A stretch of DNA of 5,392 nt from Fidelibacterota bacterium (GTDB lineage Bacteria; Fidelibacterota; Marinisomatia; Marinisomatales; UBA2128), in assembly GCA_002402135.1 (NCBI GenBank), contig NVVH01000038.1, forward strand, positions 3,016-8,407. Direction: 5' to 3'. This document shows positions 1-5,392 of this stretch, piece after piece. A program made the position numbers and the translations under genes. Positions within the stretch are counted from its first letter, which is position 1. The number at the start of each line of letters is the position of its first letter. The notes under the pieces are model-generated. The model ran no database searches. It saw only the letters and a list, made by a program, of their open reading frames with translations, and was not told the origin of the DNA.

Positions 1-606
1 GTAAAAGCAAATTCAAAAGCCAGATTTGATGAAACAGTAGAAGCGACTGTGAATCTTGGCGTTGATCCAAAGCGTGCAGATCAGAACATTCGTGTTACAA
101 CATCATTGCCTCATGGAACCGGTAAAGAAGTATGCGTACTTGTCTTGACTGATTCCTCAAGTTTGAATGACGCAATCGATGCCGGAGCAGATTTCGCCGG
201 CAGTGATGAGTACATAAAGAAGCTGGAAAGCGGTTGGGATGAGATTGACGTTATAGTTGCTTCACCAGAAATGATGCCAAAACTAGGAAAACTCGGGAAG
301 ATACTTGGACCGAAAGGTTTGATGCCCAATCCTAAAAGCGGCACGGTTACCAAAGATGTAATAAAAGCAGTGAAGGAAATCAAAGCTGGACGAGTAGAGT
401 TGAGAGTAGATAATTATGGAATTATTCACGTCGCAATAGGTAAAAGCTCTCTTGAAATTGACCATTTAACTGACAATCTTAAAACGGTTGTTTCAGTTTT
501 AATGAGGGAAAAGCCGGCTTCAGTAAAAGGTGTTTATTTAAAAAAAATAACTGTTTCATCGACAATGGGACCTGGGATTAAAGTAGATAAATCACCATTT
601 ATTTAG
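1..606 (+). CDS. rplA: Large ribosomal subunit protein L1 (uL1), 5'-truncated by window edge
   Basis: L1 binds 23S rRNA and forms the mobile L1 stalk that helps release deacylated tRNA from the E site; in many bacteria it also represses its own operon by binding the mRNA. The frame is open from the first base and gives 201 codons before a TAG. Aligned from memory with E. coli L1 (about 234 residues), the first residue falls near position 30, so about 30 N-terminal residues lie upstream. Visible L1 hallmarks, counted from the first codon here, are NLGVDPKRADQNIR (18-31), LPHGTGKE (36-43), the signature GPKGLMPNPKSGTV (103-116), KGVYLKKI (176-183) and the C-terminal STMGPGIKVD (187-196). A GTG at 49 could be mistaken for a start, but it lies inside conserved L1 sequence and is not one. 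The gene ends 4 nt before rplJ, which suggests one transcript and coupled translation. The identification is secure; only the 5' end is missing. Confidence 0.97.
   Translation, partial: VKANSKARFDETVEATVNLGVDPKRADQNIRVTTSLPHGTGKEVCVLVLTDSSSLNDAIDAGADFAGSDEYIKKLESGWDEIDVIVASPEMMPKLGKLGKILGPKGLMPNPKSGTVTKDVIKAVKEIKAGRVELRVDNYGIIHVAIGKSSLEIDHLTDNLKTVVSVLMREKPASVKGVYLKKITVSSTMGPGIKVDKSPFI
584..605 (+). promoter_or_regulatory. AT-rich inverted repeat over the rplA stop codon, just before rplJ
   Basis: The 9-nt arms 584-592 (TAGATAAAT) and 597-605 (ATTTATTTA) pair with one G-U wobble around the loop CACC (593-596). The 3' arm includes the first two bases of the rplA stop codon, and the structure ends 5 nt before the rplJ ATG. 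A ribosome finishing rplA would melt it, which would fit coupled translation of rplJ. The stem is almost all A-U, so it is weak, and such repeats arise by chance in AT-rich DNA. The pairing is seen; the function is inference. Confidence 0.3.
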
Positions 607-610
607 AATA

Positions 611-1129
611 ATGCCTAATCAACATAACATAAATATAGTCGAAAGTTTAACTGAAAAGTTGAAGAAGGCTTCTAGTATCTATGTAACCGATTATCTCGGA
701 TTATCTGTGGAAGAAGTAACTGAACTTCGTCGAAAATTTTTCAAAAATGGTGTAGAGTACATTGTAGTAAAAAATACCTTGGCAAAGATTTCTGCTAAGA
801 ATGCTGATCTTGAAAATATCGATGATATGTTAATTGGTCCGACTGCTGTCGCAATCACTTATGATGATCCTACAACTCCAGCTAAGGTGATCAAGGAATT
901 CAATAAAAACCATAAATTACCAGAAGTTAAAGGTTTTATTTTTGAAGGTAAAATTATGGATCGTGATTCTTTTATGCAGATCGCGAATTTACCCTCTGAA
1001 GAAGAACTTCTTACCAAACTTGTTGCAGATCTCTCATCTCCCATGACAAAGGTCGTATTTGCTTTAAAAAATTCAATGAGCAATTTCGTAAACGTTCTCA
1101 ATAATCTTAAAGAAACTAAACAGTCCTAG
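611..1129 (+). CDS. rplJ: Large ribosomal subunit protein L10 (uL10)
   Basis: L10 is the base of the ribosomal stalk: its N-terminal domain binds 23S rRNA with L11, and its C-terminal helix carries L7/L12 dimers that recruit translation GTPases. The 172-residue product matches the family's usual 165-180. Visible features are the MPNQ N-terminus followed by a basic amphipathic helix (about 8-20), VTDYLGLSVEEVTELR (25-40), VVKNTLAKI (52-60), LIGPTAVAIT (74-83), and a C-terminal helix (about 129-170) with a kinked hydrophobic pattern. By its length that helix probably holds two L12 dimers, not three; this is inference. The ATG at 611 gives the standard MPN start. No purine-rich SD lies upstream: the preceding 20 nt are mostly A, T and C and include the rplA stop. 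Translation therefore probably depends on ribosomes arriving from rplA. In many bacteria an L10-L12 complex binds a leader before rplJ to repress it, but there is no room for such a leader here outside rplA. Confidence 0.97.
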   Translation: MPNQHNINIVESLTEKLKKASSIYVTDYLGLSVEEVTELRRKFFKNGVEYIVVKNTLAKISAKNADLENIDDMLIGPTAVAITYDDPTTPAKVIKEFNKNHKLPEVKGFIFEGKIMDRDSFMQIANLPSEEELLTKLVADLSSPMTKVVFALKNSMSNFVNVLNNLKETKQS

Positions 1130-1139
1130 AGACTTAGGA
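1124..1139 (+). promoter_or_regulatory. Small hairpin pairing the rplJ stop with the rplL Shine-Dalgarno
   Basis: Bases 1124-1129 (TCCTAG) pair with 1134-1139 (TTAGGA), giving five Watson-Crick pairs plus a closing G-U around the loop AGAC. The 5' arm includes the rplJ TAG stop (1127-1129), and the 3' arm covers the first four bases of the rplL SD. A ribosome terminating rplJ would open the stem and free the SD, a plausible translational-coupling switch for making L12 only when L10 is made. The pairing is seen; its stability and role are inference. Confidence 0.4.
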
Positions 1140-1141
1140 GG
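1136..1141 (+). promoter_or_regulatory. Strong Shine-Dalgarno of rplL (AGGAGG)
   Basis: A perfect AGGAGG lies 8 nt before the rplL ATG at 1150, close to optimal spacing. This contrasts with rplJ just upstream, which has no SD, and fits the need for several L7/L12 copies per L10. Confidence 0.9.
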
Positions 1142-1149
1142 AAACAAAA

Positions 1150-1530
1150 ATGGCTGAAGTTAAACGTACAGATGTTCTCGACTATCTGGAGAATGCCAAC
1201 ATGTTGGAGATCTCTGAATTGATTTCTGAGATAGAAGATAAGTTTGGTGTAACCGCTGCAGCTCCTGTCGCGATTGCTGCTGGTCCAGTCGCAGGTGGTG
1301 AAGCCACTGCTGTGGAGAAAGATTCATTCGATGTAGTATTGACAGCTGCTGGTGATAAAAAGATCCAGGTGATTAAGGTCGTAAGGAGTATGACAGATCT
1401 TGGACTCAAGGAAGCTAAAGATCTGGTCGAAAGTGCCCCCAAAGCTGTTCGGGAAGGTTTAAGTAAAGAGGAAGCCGAAGAGATGCAGAAACAACTCGAA
1501 GAAGTTGGCGCTTCCGTTGAACTTAAATAA
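1150..1530 (+). CDS. rplL: Large ribosomal subunit protein L7/L12 (bL12)
   Basis: L12 is the only multicopy ribosomal protein. Its dimers sit on the L10 tail, and their C-terminal domains capture EF-Tu, EF-G, IF2 and release factors and stimulate GTP hydrolysis. The 126-residue product is of normal length and acidic. The N-terminal dimerisation and L10-binding domain is about residues 1-33 ([20 protein letters not shown] at 10-29). A flexible Ala/Gly/Pro-rich hinge follows at 34-54, and the globular C-terminal domain is 55-126. That domain contains [20 protein letters not shown] (71-90), which is the factor-binding helix region, then [15 protein letters not shown] (91-105) and [10 protein letters not shown] at the end. 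Residue 83 is Asp where the TGLGLKEAK wording of E. coli has Gly, a small oddity on the factor-binding side. The start is fixed by the ATG with its SD 8 nt upstream. The gene follows rplJ by 20 nt and precedes rpoB by 82 nt. Confidence 0.98.
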   Translation: MAEVKRTDVLDYLENANMLEISELISEIEDKFGVTAAAPVAIAAGPVAGGEATAVEKDSFDVVLTAAGDKKIQVIKVVRSMTDLGLKEAKDLVESAPKAVREGLSKEEAEEMQKQLEEVGASVELK

Positions 1531-1552
1531 TACGAATTGCCCGAATATTGTC

Positions 1553-1569
1553 GCGATGATCAGCATCGC
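1553..1569 (+). promoter_or_regulatory. Hairpin in the rplL-rpoB gap (possible attenuator or processing site)
   Basis: A perfect 6-bp GC-containing stem, GCGATG (1553-1558) with CATCGC (1564-1569), encloses the 5-nt loop ATCAG. It is the only clear structure in the 82-nt gap, which is otherwise AT-rich. No T-run follows (the next bases are AATCAAAATGG), so it is not a standard intrinsic terminator. In E. coli the same gap holds a partial attenuator and an RNase III cleavage site that lower rpoBC expression relative to rplJL. A similar role here is inference by position. Confidence 0.4.
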
Positions 1570-1598
1570 AATCAAAATGGTAAGTAAAAAAATAGTTT

Positions 1599-1604
1599 AG
1601 GAGG
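1599..1604 (+). promoter_or_regulatory. Strong Shine-Dalgarno of rpoB (AGGAGG) supporting a TTG start
   Basis: A perfect AGGAGG lies 8 nt before the TTG at 1613. An in-frame TAG at 1598-1600 overlaps the SD, so no start further upstream in this frame is possible. The first downstream in-frame ATG is codon 23, inside conserved RpoB sequence. Together these settle the TTG as the start. Confidence 0.9.
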
Positions 1605-1612
1605 AAAATATA

Positions 1613-4600
1613 TTGTCTCTAATAGCGAGTAAAATAGAAAAAAGACACTCATTTTCACGCATTCAGTCTATTCAAGAAATGCCGGACCTTCTTGATGTGC
1701 AGTTAAGATCATTTAAGCACTTCATGCAGCTGAATGTACCGGTTTCAAAGAGAGAAGCATTTGGTCTGCAAGAAGTATTTCTGAATGCATTTCCCTTAGA
1801 AGATACTCACCGTAACTACATTCTTGAGTATAAGAGTTACTATTATGGAAAGCCGAAATACAGCCCATCTGAATGTCTTGATAGAGGAGTGACATTTAAT
1901 GTACCACTAAAAGTAAAATTAACTCTTCATATAACAGATGAGTTTGACAGGTCGAAATATGCTCACAGCATAGATCAGGATGTCTATTTCGGTAATGTAC
2001 CATTTATGACAAATAGAGGAACATTTATCATTAACGGGGCAGAGCGCGTAATTGTCAGCCAGTTGCAACGTTCACCTGGGGTCTTTTTTAATGAGCACAT
2101 TCATCCAAATGGGACGAGGCTTTATCAGGCACGTGTAATTCCGTTCAGAGGATCATGGATTGATTTTACAACAGATATAAACGATTGTATTTTTGTTATT
2201 ATAGATCGTAGAAAGAAATTTCCTGTTACTACATTACTAAGATCGCTCGGTTTTTCTTCTAACGCGGATATCTTTACAGCCTTTGGTTTAATTAAGACTG
2301 TAAAGTTGGATAAGCGATCCATCAAAAAGGTATTAGGTAAATACCTTGTAGATGATGTAGTCGATATGGAAACGGGTGAAATTATTTGTGACAGCGGAAA
2401 AGAAGTGACCGAGGATTTGCTTGAAGAAATCAAGAAAGCAGGGATTAATTCTTTAGAGGTAATTGATGCTGATAACAATCTATCAGCTGAACTTATTTTG
2501 AATACCATCCTTAAAGATCCAACAAGAAACACAGAAGAATCTTTGAACCTGATATACCAGCATATTCGATCAGGTGAGCCACCGAATCTGGAGACTGCTC
2601 AAAAATTTATCGAGAGGATGTTTTTCAGTCCTAAGAGATACGATTTAGGAAAGGTCGGTCGCTATAGATTAAACAAACAATTTAATCTTGATGTACCTCT
2701 TGATCATACTGTTCTTACTACAGATGATATGATCAAAGTGATCGAATTCCTGATAGAAATGAGGAAGGGTAAACGAGGCTCTGATGATATTGACCATTTG
2801 GGCAATCGGCGGATGAAGACTGTTGGTGAACAACTGACGAATCAATTTTCAATCGCGCTGAATCGAATGACAAGAACCATTCGCGAAAGGATGAATCTCA
2901 GAGAAGCTGAAAGCTTAACTCCTCAAGATCTGATCAATTCTCGTGTTGTGACTACTGTCATTAACTCCTTCTTTGGAACCAGCCAGTTAAGTCAGTTTAT
3001 GGATCAAACCAATCCGCTTGCTGAAATCACTCATAAACGGCGAGTTTCAGCTCTGGGGCCAGGTGGAATGACGAGGGAAAGAGCTGGATTTGAAGTGAGA
3101 GATGTACATTATACTCATTATGGTAGACTCTGTCCTATCGAAACTCCAGAAGGTCCTAATATTGGTTTGATTTCTTCTTTAGCGACACATGCAAAGGTAA
3201 ATGAATTGGGATTTATAGAAGCTCCATATCGTGTTGTAAATATTAAGAAAGGAACTGAAGCATACGTCACAAAGAGGATTGAATATCTTTCTGCTGAAGA
3301 TGAAGACCGTTCAATGATTGCTCAAGCTAATATAGCAATGGATGAAAGGGGTAGAATTACAGAAAAACATATTCGCGCAAGAATTCGGGGGGATTTTCCG
3401 ATCGTAGAGCCTAATCAAGTACAATACATGGATGTAGCTCCCCACCAGATATTGAGTGTTGCAGCTGCATTAATTCCCTTTTTAGAGCATGATGATGCCA
3501 ACCGAGCGTTAATGGGATCTAACATGCAAAGACAGTCCGTGCCGTTAATCAATCCTCAAGCACCTATTGTTGGGACGGGCATGGAAGGGAGAGCTGCCAG
3601 AGATTCTCGAAGAGGTATCTTTTCACCTGTGAAGGGTGTTGTGAAGTCAGTGGATGCTGACGAGATTGTTATCAAAACAGAAGAAATTCCTGATGATATA
3701 ACCATAACTCGTGAGGATAACACTGTCCGAATTCCTCTTGTTAAGTATTCTAGAACTAATCAGAACACTTGCATGAATCAACATCCTGTTGTGCTTCAAG
3801 GGATGAGTGTTAAACGAGGTGATCTTTTAGCAGATGGGCCATCAATGTCAAATGGCGAGTTAGCCTTAGGTAGAAATGTATTGGTAGCGTTTATGCCTTG
3901 GCGTGGATATAACTTTGAAGATGCCATCGTAATCAGTGAGCGATTCGTAAAGGAAGATACATTTACATCCGTTCATATTACCGAAGTTGAACTTGAAGTT
4001 CGGGATACAAAGCGAGGTGAAGAAGAATTAACTCGTGAGATTCCAAACGTAAGTGAAGAAGCAACCAGTGATCTAGATGAAAACGGCATAGTCCGTTTAG
4101 GATCAGAAGTATTTGCTGGTGATATCCTTATAGGAAAAGTGACACCAAAAGGAGAGACAGATCCTACGCCTGAAGAGAAACTTCTAAGAGCTATTTTTGG
4201 TGAAAAAGCGGGTGATGTAAAAGATGCCTCCAAAAGGGCTGAGCCAGGTACAAAAGGAGTTGTGATCAAGACGCAAGTTTTTGAGCGGAAGACAAAATCT
4301 ACTCGCGCATTAGAGAAAAAATTGATCCGCGAAATGCAGAAAGAGACTTCCATCACAAAACGTCAGATAACAAAGAAGCGTGATGAGCGGTTAGTTCAGC
4401 TAATGACAGATCAGATTGGCGCTGGTTTACGTGATATCAGCACAGGTAAAACAATTATTAAAGCTTCTACTAAACTCACCTCGAAACGTCTGGCAGGTCT
4501 TGATTTAGAGCAGATTTCCAGAGATAATCCGTGGGTGCAGGAGAGGAAAGTCTGGATTCAAATCCAGCAAGTTTGGAACTCTTTCCGTCGTGAATGGAAA

Positions 4601-5392
4601 AAGGTAGAGGAGAATCTTGAACGCGAAATCTACAAGTTGCAAGTTGGTGACGAGCTTCAACCTGGAGTTTCAAAGCTGGCTAAAGTCTTTATAGCAAATA
4701 AGCGAAAGATTCAGATGGGCGATAAGATGGCCGGTCGACATGGTAATAAAGGTGTGGTTGCAGTAGTTGTTCCAGAAGAAGATATGCCATTTACTGCTGA
4801 TGGTACTCCGGTTGATATAGTCCTTAATCCACTTGGTGTACCATCTCGAATGAACCTGGGTCAGCTTTATGAAACGATGCTAGGATGGGCTGGTTATGAG
4901 CTTGGTATAAGCTATGATACACCTGCTTTTGACGGTGCATCACCAGAGCAAGTGATCGAAGAGCTGGAGAAAGCCAATCTACCGAGAAGCGGTAAGATTG
5001 AATTATTTGATGGTATTACTGGTGAAAGATTTGATCAGACAGTTACCACGGGTTATATCTATATGATGAAGCTAAATCATATGGTGGATGACAAGATGCA
5101 CGCCCGTTCAACCGGACCTTACTCCCTCATTACTCAGCAGCCTCTTGGAGGGAAAGCTCAGTTTGGAGGGCAGAGATTCGGTGAGATGGAAGTTTGGGCT
5201 TTAGAAGCATATGGAGCAGCTTATACACTGCAAGAAATCTTGACTGGAAAGTCTGATGATGTAGAAGGTCGTTCAAAAGTTTACAACAGCCTAGTGAGAG
5301 GTGGTAACATACCTAAGTTTGGTATTCCTGAATCTTTTAATGTTCTTGTTAAAGAATTGCAAGGACTTGGTGTTGACGTTCAGTTACATTAA
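1613..5392 (+). CDS. rpoB: DNA-directed RNA polymerase subunit beta
   Basis: RpoB, with RpoC, forms the catalytic centre of RNA polymerase in the alpha2-beta-beta'-omega core and makes all cellular RNA. The 1259-residue frame is complete, from a TTG with a strong SD to TAA at the window's end. In order: protrusion and lobe with GTFIINGAERVIVSQLQRSPG (136-156, listed only by its ends GTFII and RSPG as landmarks); a shortened first insertion (about 225-300); DDIDHLGNRR (391-400); the rifampicin region (455-481); RLCPIETPEGPNIGLI (505-520); DDANRALMGSNMQRQ (627-641), with R631 equivalent to E. coli R678; GYNFEDAI (765-772), with acidic E769 and D770; the flap with tip helix near PEEKLLRAIFGEKAGDVK (853-870); a second insertion (about 891-1010); GDKMAGRHGNKG (1036-1047), with catalytic-site K1038 and K1046; PLGVPSRMNLGQ (1073-1084), with R1079 equivalent to E. 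coli R1106; and the C-terminal clamp-anchoring part GGKAQFGGQRFGEMEVWALE (1179-1198). No key residue is missing. E. coli RpoB is 1342 residues; the difference lies mainly in the first insertion. rpoC is expected next but is outside the window. Confidence 0.98.
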   Translation: MSLIASKIEKRHSFSRIQSIQEMPDLLDVQLRSFKHFMQLNVPVSKREAFGLQEVFLNAFPLEDTHRNYILEYKSYYYGKPKYSPSECLDRGVTFNVPLKVKLTLHITDEFDRSKYAHSIDQDVYFGNVPFMTNRGTFIINGAERVIVSQLQRSPGVFFNEHIHPNGTRLYQARVIPFRGSWIDFTTDINDCIFVIIDRRKKFPVTTLLRSLGFSSNADIFTAFGLIKTVKLDKRSIKKVLGKYLVDDVVDMETGEIICDSGKEVTEDLLEEIKKAGINSLEVIDADNNLSAELILNTILKDPTRNTEESLNLIYQHIRSGEPPNLETAQKFIERMFFSPKRYDLGKVGRYRLNKQFNLDVPLDHTVLTTDDMIKVIEFLIEMRKGKRGSDDIDHLGNRRMKTVGEQLTNQFSIALNRMTRTIRERMNLREAESLTPQDLINSRVVTTVINSFFGTSQLSQFMDQTNPLAEITHKRRVSALGPGGMTRERAGFEVRDVHYTHYGRLCPIETPEGPNIGLISSLATHAKVNELGFIEAPYRVVNIKKGTEAYVTKRIEYLSAEDEDRSMIAQANIAMDERGRITEKHIRARIRGDFPIVEPNQVQYMDVAPHQILSVAAALIPFLEHDDANRALMGSNMQRQSVPLINPQAPIVGTGMEGRAARDSRRGIFSPVKGVVKSVDADEIVIKTEEIPDDITITREDNTVRIPLVKYSRTNQNTCMNQHPVVLQGMSVKRGDLLADGPSMSNGELALGRNVLVAFMPWRGYNFEDAIVISERFVKEDTFTSVHITEVELEVRDTKRGEEELTREIPNVSEEATSDLDENGIVRLGSEVFAGDILIGKVTPKGETDPTPEEKLLRAIFGEKAGDVKDASKRAEPGTKGVVIKTQVFERKTKSTRALEKKLIREMQKETSITKRQITKKRDERLVQLMTDQIGAGLRDISTGKTIIKASTKLTSKRLAGLDLEQISRDNPWVQERKVWIQIQQVWNSFRREWKKVEENLEREIYKLQVGDELQPGVSKLAKVFIANKRKIQMGDKMAGRHGNKGVVAVVVPEEDMPFTADGTPVDIVLNPLGVPSRMNLGQLYETMLGWAGYELGISYDTPAFDGASPEQVIEELEKANLPRSGKIELFDGITGERFDQTVTTGYIYMMKLNHMVDDKMHARSTGPYSLITQQPLGGKAQFGGQRFGEMEVWALEAYGAAYTLQEILTGKSDDVEGRSKVYNSLVRGGNIPKFGIPESFNVLVKELQGLGVDVQLH
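2285..2512 (+). other. RpoB first lineage-specific insertion (beta SI1-like, shortened)
   Basis: Codons about 225-300 sit where E. coli beta carries its first large insertion in the lobe, before the conserved DPTRNTEES...IRSGEPP stretch. The segment VDMETGEIICDSGKEVTED (250-268) resembles the small beta-barrel motif of that insertion (E. coli IDESTGELICAANMELS), followed by a helix, DLLEEIKKAGINSLEVI (268-284). It appears to keep one such module where E. coli has a longer, multi-part insert. Boundaries are approximate. Confidence 0.55.
2975..3055 (+). other. Rifampicin-resistance-determining region of RpoB
   Basis: Codons 455-481 align without gaps to E. coli 507-533 (offset 52). The main rifamycin-contact residues are wild type: Q461 (513), F462 (514), D464 (516), H474 (526), R477 (529), S479 (531) and L481 (533). 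I520 matches I572. Differences from E. coli are S508T (T456), N518T (T466), S522A (A470) and I530V (V478), which look like normal lineage variation. Genotypic susceptibility is inference. Confidence 0.85.
4283..4648 (+). other. RpoB second lineage-specific insertion (beta SI2-like) with Trp heptad coiled coil
   Basis: Codons about 891-1012 lie between the flap (ending KGVVIKTQVF) and the active-site block (GVSKLAKVFIANKRKIQMGDKM), exactly where E. coli and Bacteroidetes beta carry their second insertion and Bacillus does not. It is highly charged and helical in appearance. A basic first part (TRALEKKLIREMQKE, 897-911) is followed by a linker with STGKTIIKASTKLTSKRLAG, and then a heptad helix with Trp at 974, 981, 988 and 995 and Leu at 1002 and 1009. 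The insertion's function in this lineage is unknown; in E. coli this region is largely dispensable. Confidence 0.65.

Noticed and set aside
49..51. GTG as a possible start of rplA
   Set aside because: The frame is open upstream to the window edge and encodes recognisable L1 sequence (KARFDETVEA) before it, so the GTG is an internal valine codon.
1182..1442. Minus-strand open frame of 86 codons opposite rplL
   Set aside because: It is antisense to a highly conserved gene, and its Ala/Ser/Thr content mirrors the L12 hinge codons; nothing supports expression.
1553..1580. Intrinsic terminator after rplL
   Set aside because: The stem is only 6 bp and is followed by A-rich, not T-rich, sequence on the plus strand; rpoB follows at once and is expected to be co-transcribed.
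2125..2532. Open frame of 135 codons on the minus strand inside rpoB
   Set aside because: It lies wholly antisense to conserved RpoB codons and shows no recognisable family; it looks like a by-product of the coding strand's composition.
3973..4356. Open frame of 127 codons on the minus strand opposite the RpoB flap region
   Set aside because: Its Ser/Phe/Val-rich composition is what the reverse complement of Glu/Lys/Arg-rich coding gives; there is no known motif.
4283..4648. Inserted foreign domain or intein in RpoB
   Set aside because: The segment sits at a well-known insertion point of beta subunits, has no intein splice motifs or homing-endonuclease motifs, and its base use looks like the rest of the gene.

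Overview
This window is a compact, single-strand run of core translation and transcription genes: the 3' part of rplA (ribosomal protein L1), then complete rplJ (L10), rplL (L7/L12) and rpoB (RNA polymerase beta subunit). The order is the classic bacterial rplA-rplJ-rplL-rpoB(-rpoC) arrangement. The window opens inside rplA and ends on the last base of the rpoB stop codon, so rplK lies presumably upstream and rpoC downstream, both unseen. All four reading frames are intact, and there are no mobile elements, RNA genes or CRISPR arrays.

Organism: a bacterium with moderately AT-rich DNA. The beta subunit is 1259 residues long. It carries two lineage-specific insertions in the places where Proteobacteria and the Fibrobacteres-Chlorobi-Bacteroidetes (FCB) group have them. 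Its N-terminal third and rifampicin region read most like FCB-group proteins, for example the DQTNPLAEITHKRR wording. Strong Shine-Dalgarno (SD) sequences precede rplL and rpoB, which is unlike typical Bacteroidetes. An FCB-affiliated lineage outside core Bacteroidetes is my best guess, from remembered family sequences and not from a search.

Layout: 1-606 rplA, lacking about 30 N-terminal codons; a 4-nt gap; 611-1129 rplJ; a 20-nt gap; 1150-1530 rplL; an 82-nt gap; 1613-5392 rpoB with a TTG start. L1 forms the L1 stalk of the 50S subunit. L10 and L7/L12 form the factor-recruiting stalk. RpoB forms half of the RNA polymerase active centre. Co-transcription ties ribosome and polymerase supply together.

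This is an ordinary core operon and I see no undescribed system in it. The points worth a second look are at the gene junctions and in one RpoB insertion. The rplA-rplJ gap is too short for the usual L10-binding leader, and rplJ has no SD. The rplA stop lies in an AT-rich hairpin. The rplL SD lies in a small hairpin whose other arm holds the rplJ stop. The rplL-rpoB gap contains a hairpin and a strong SD for the TTG start. The second RpoB insertion contains four tryptophans at exact seven-residue spacing.
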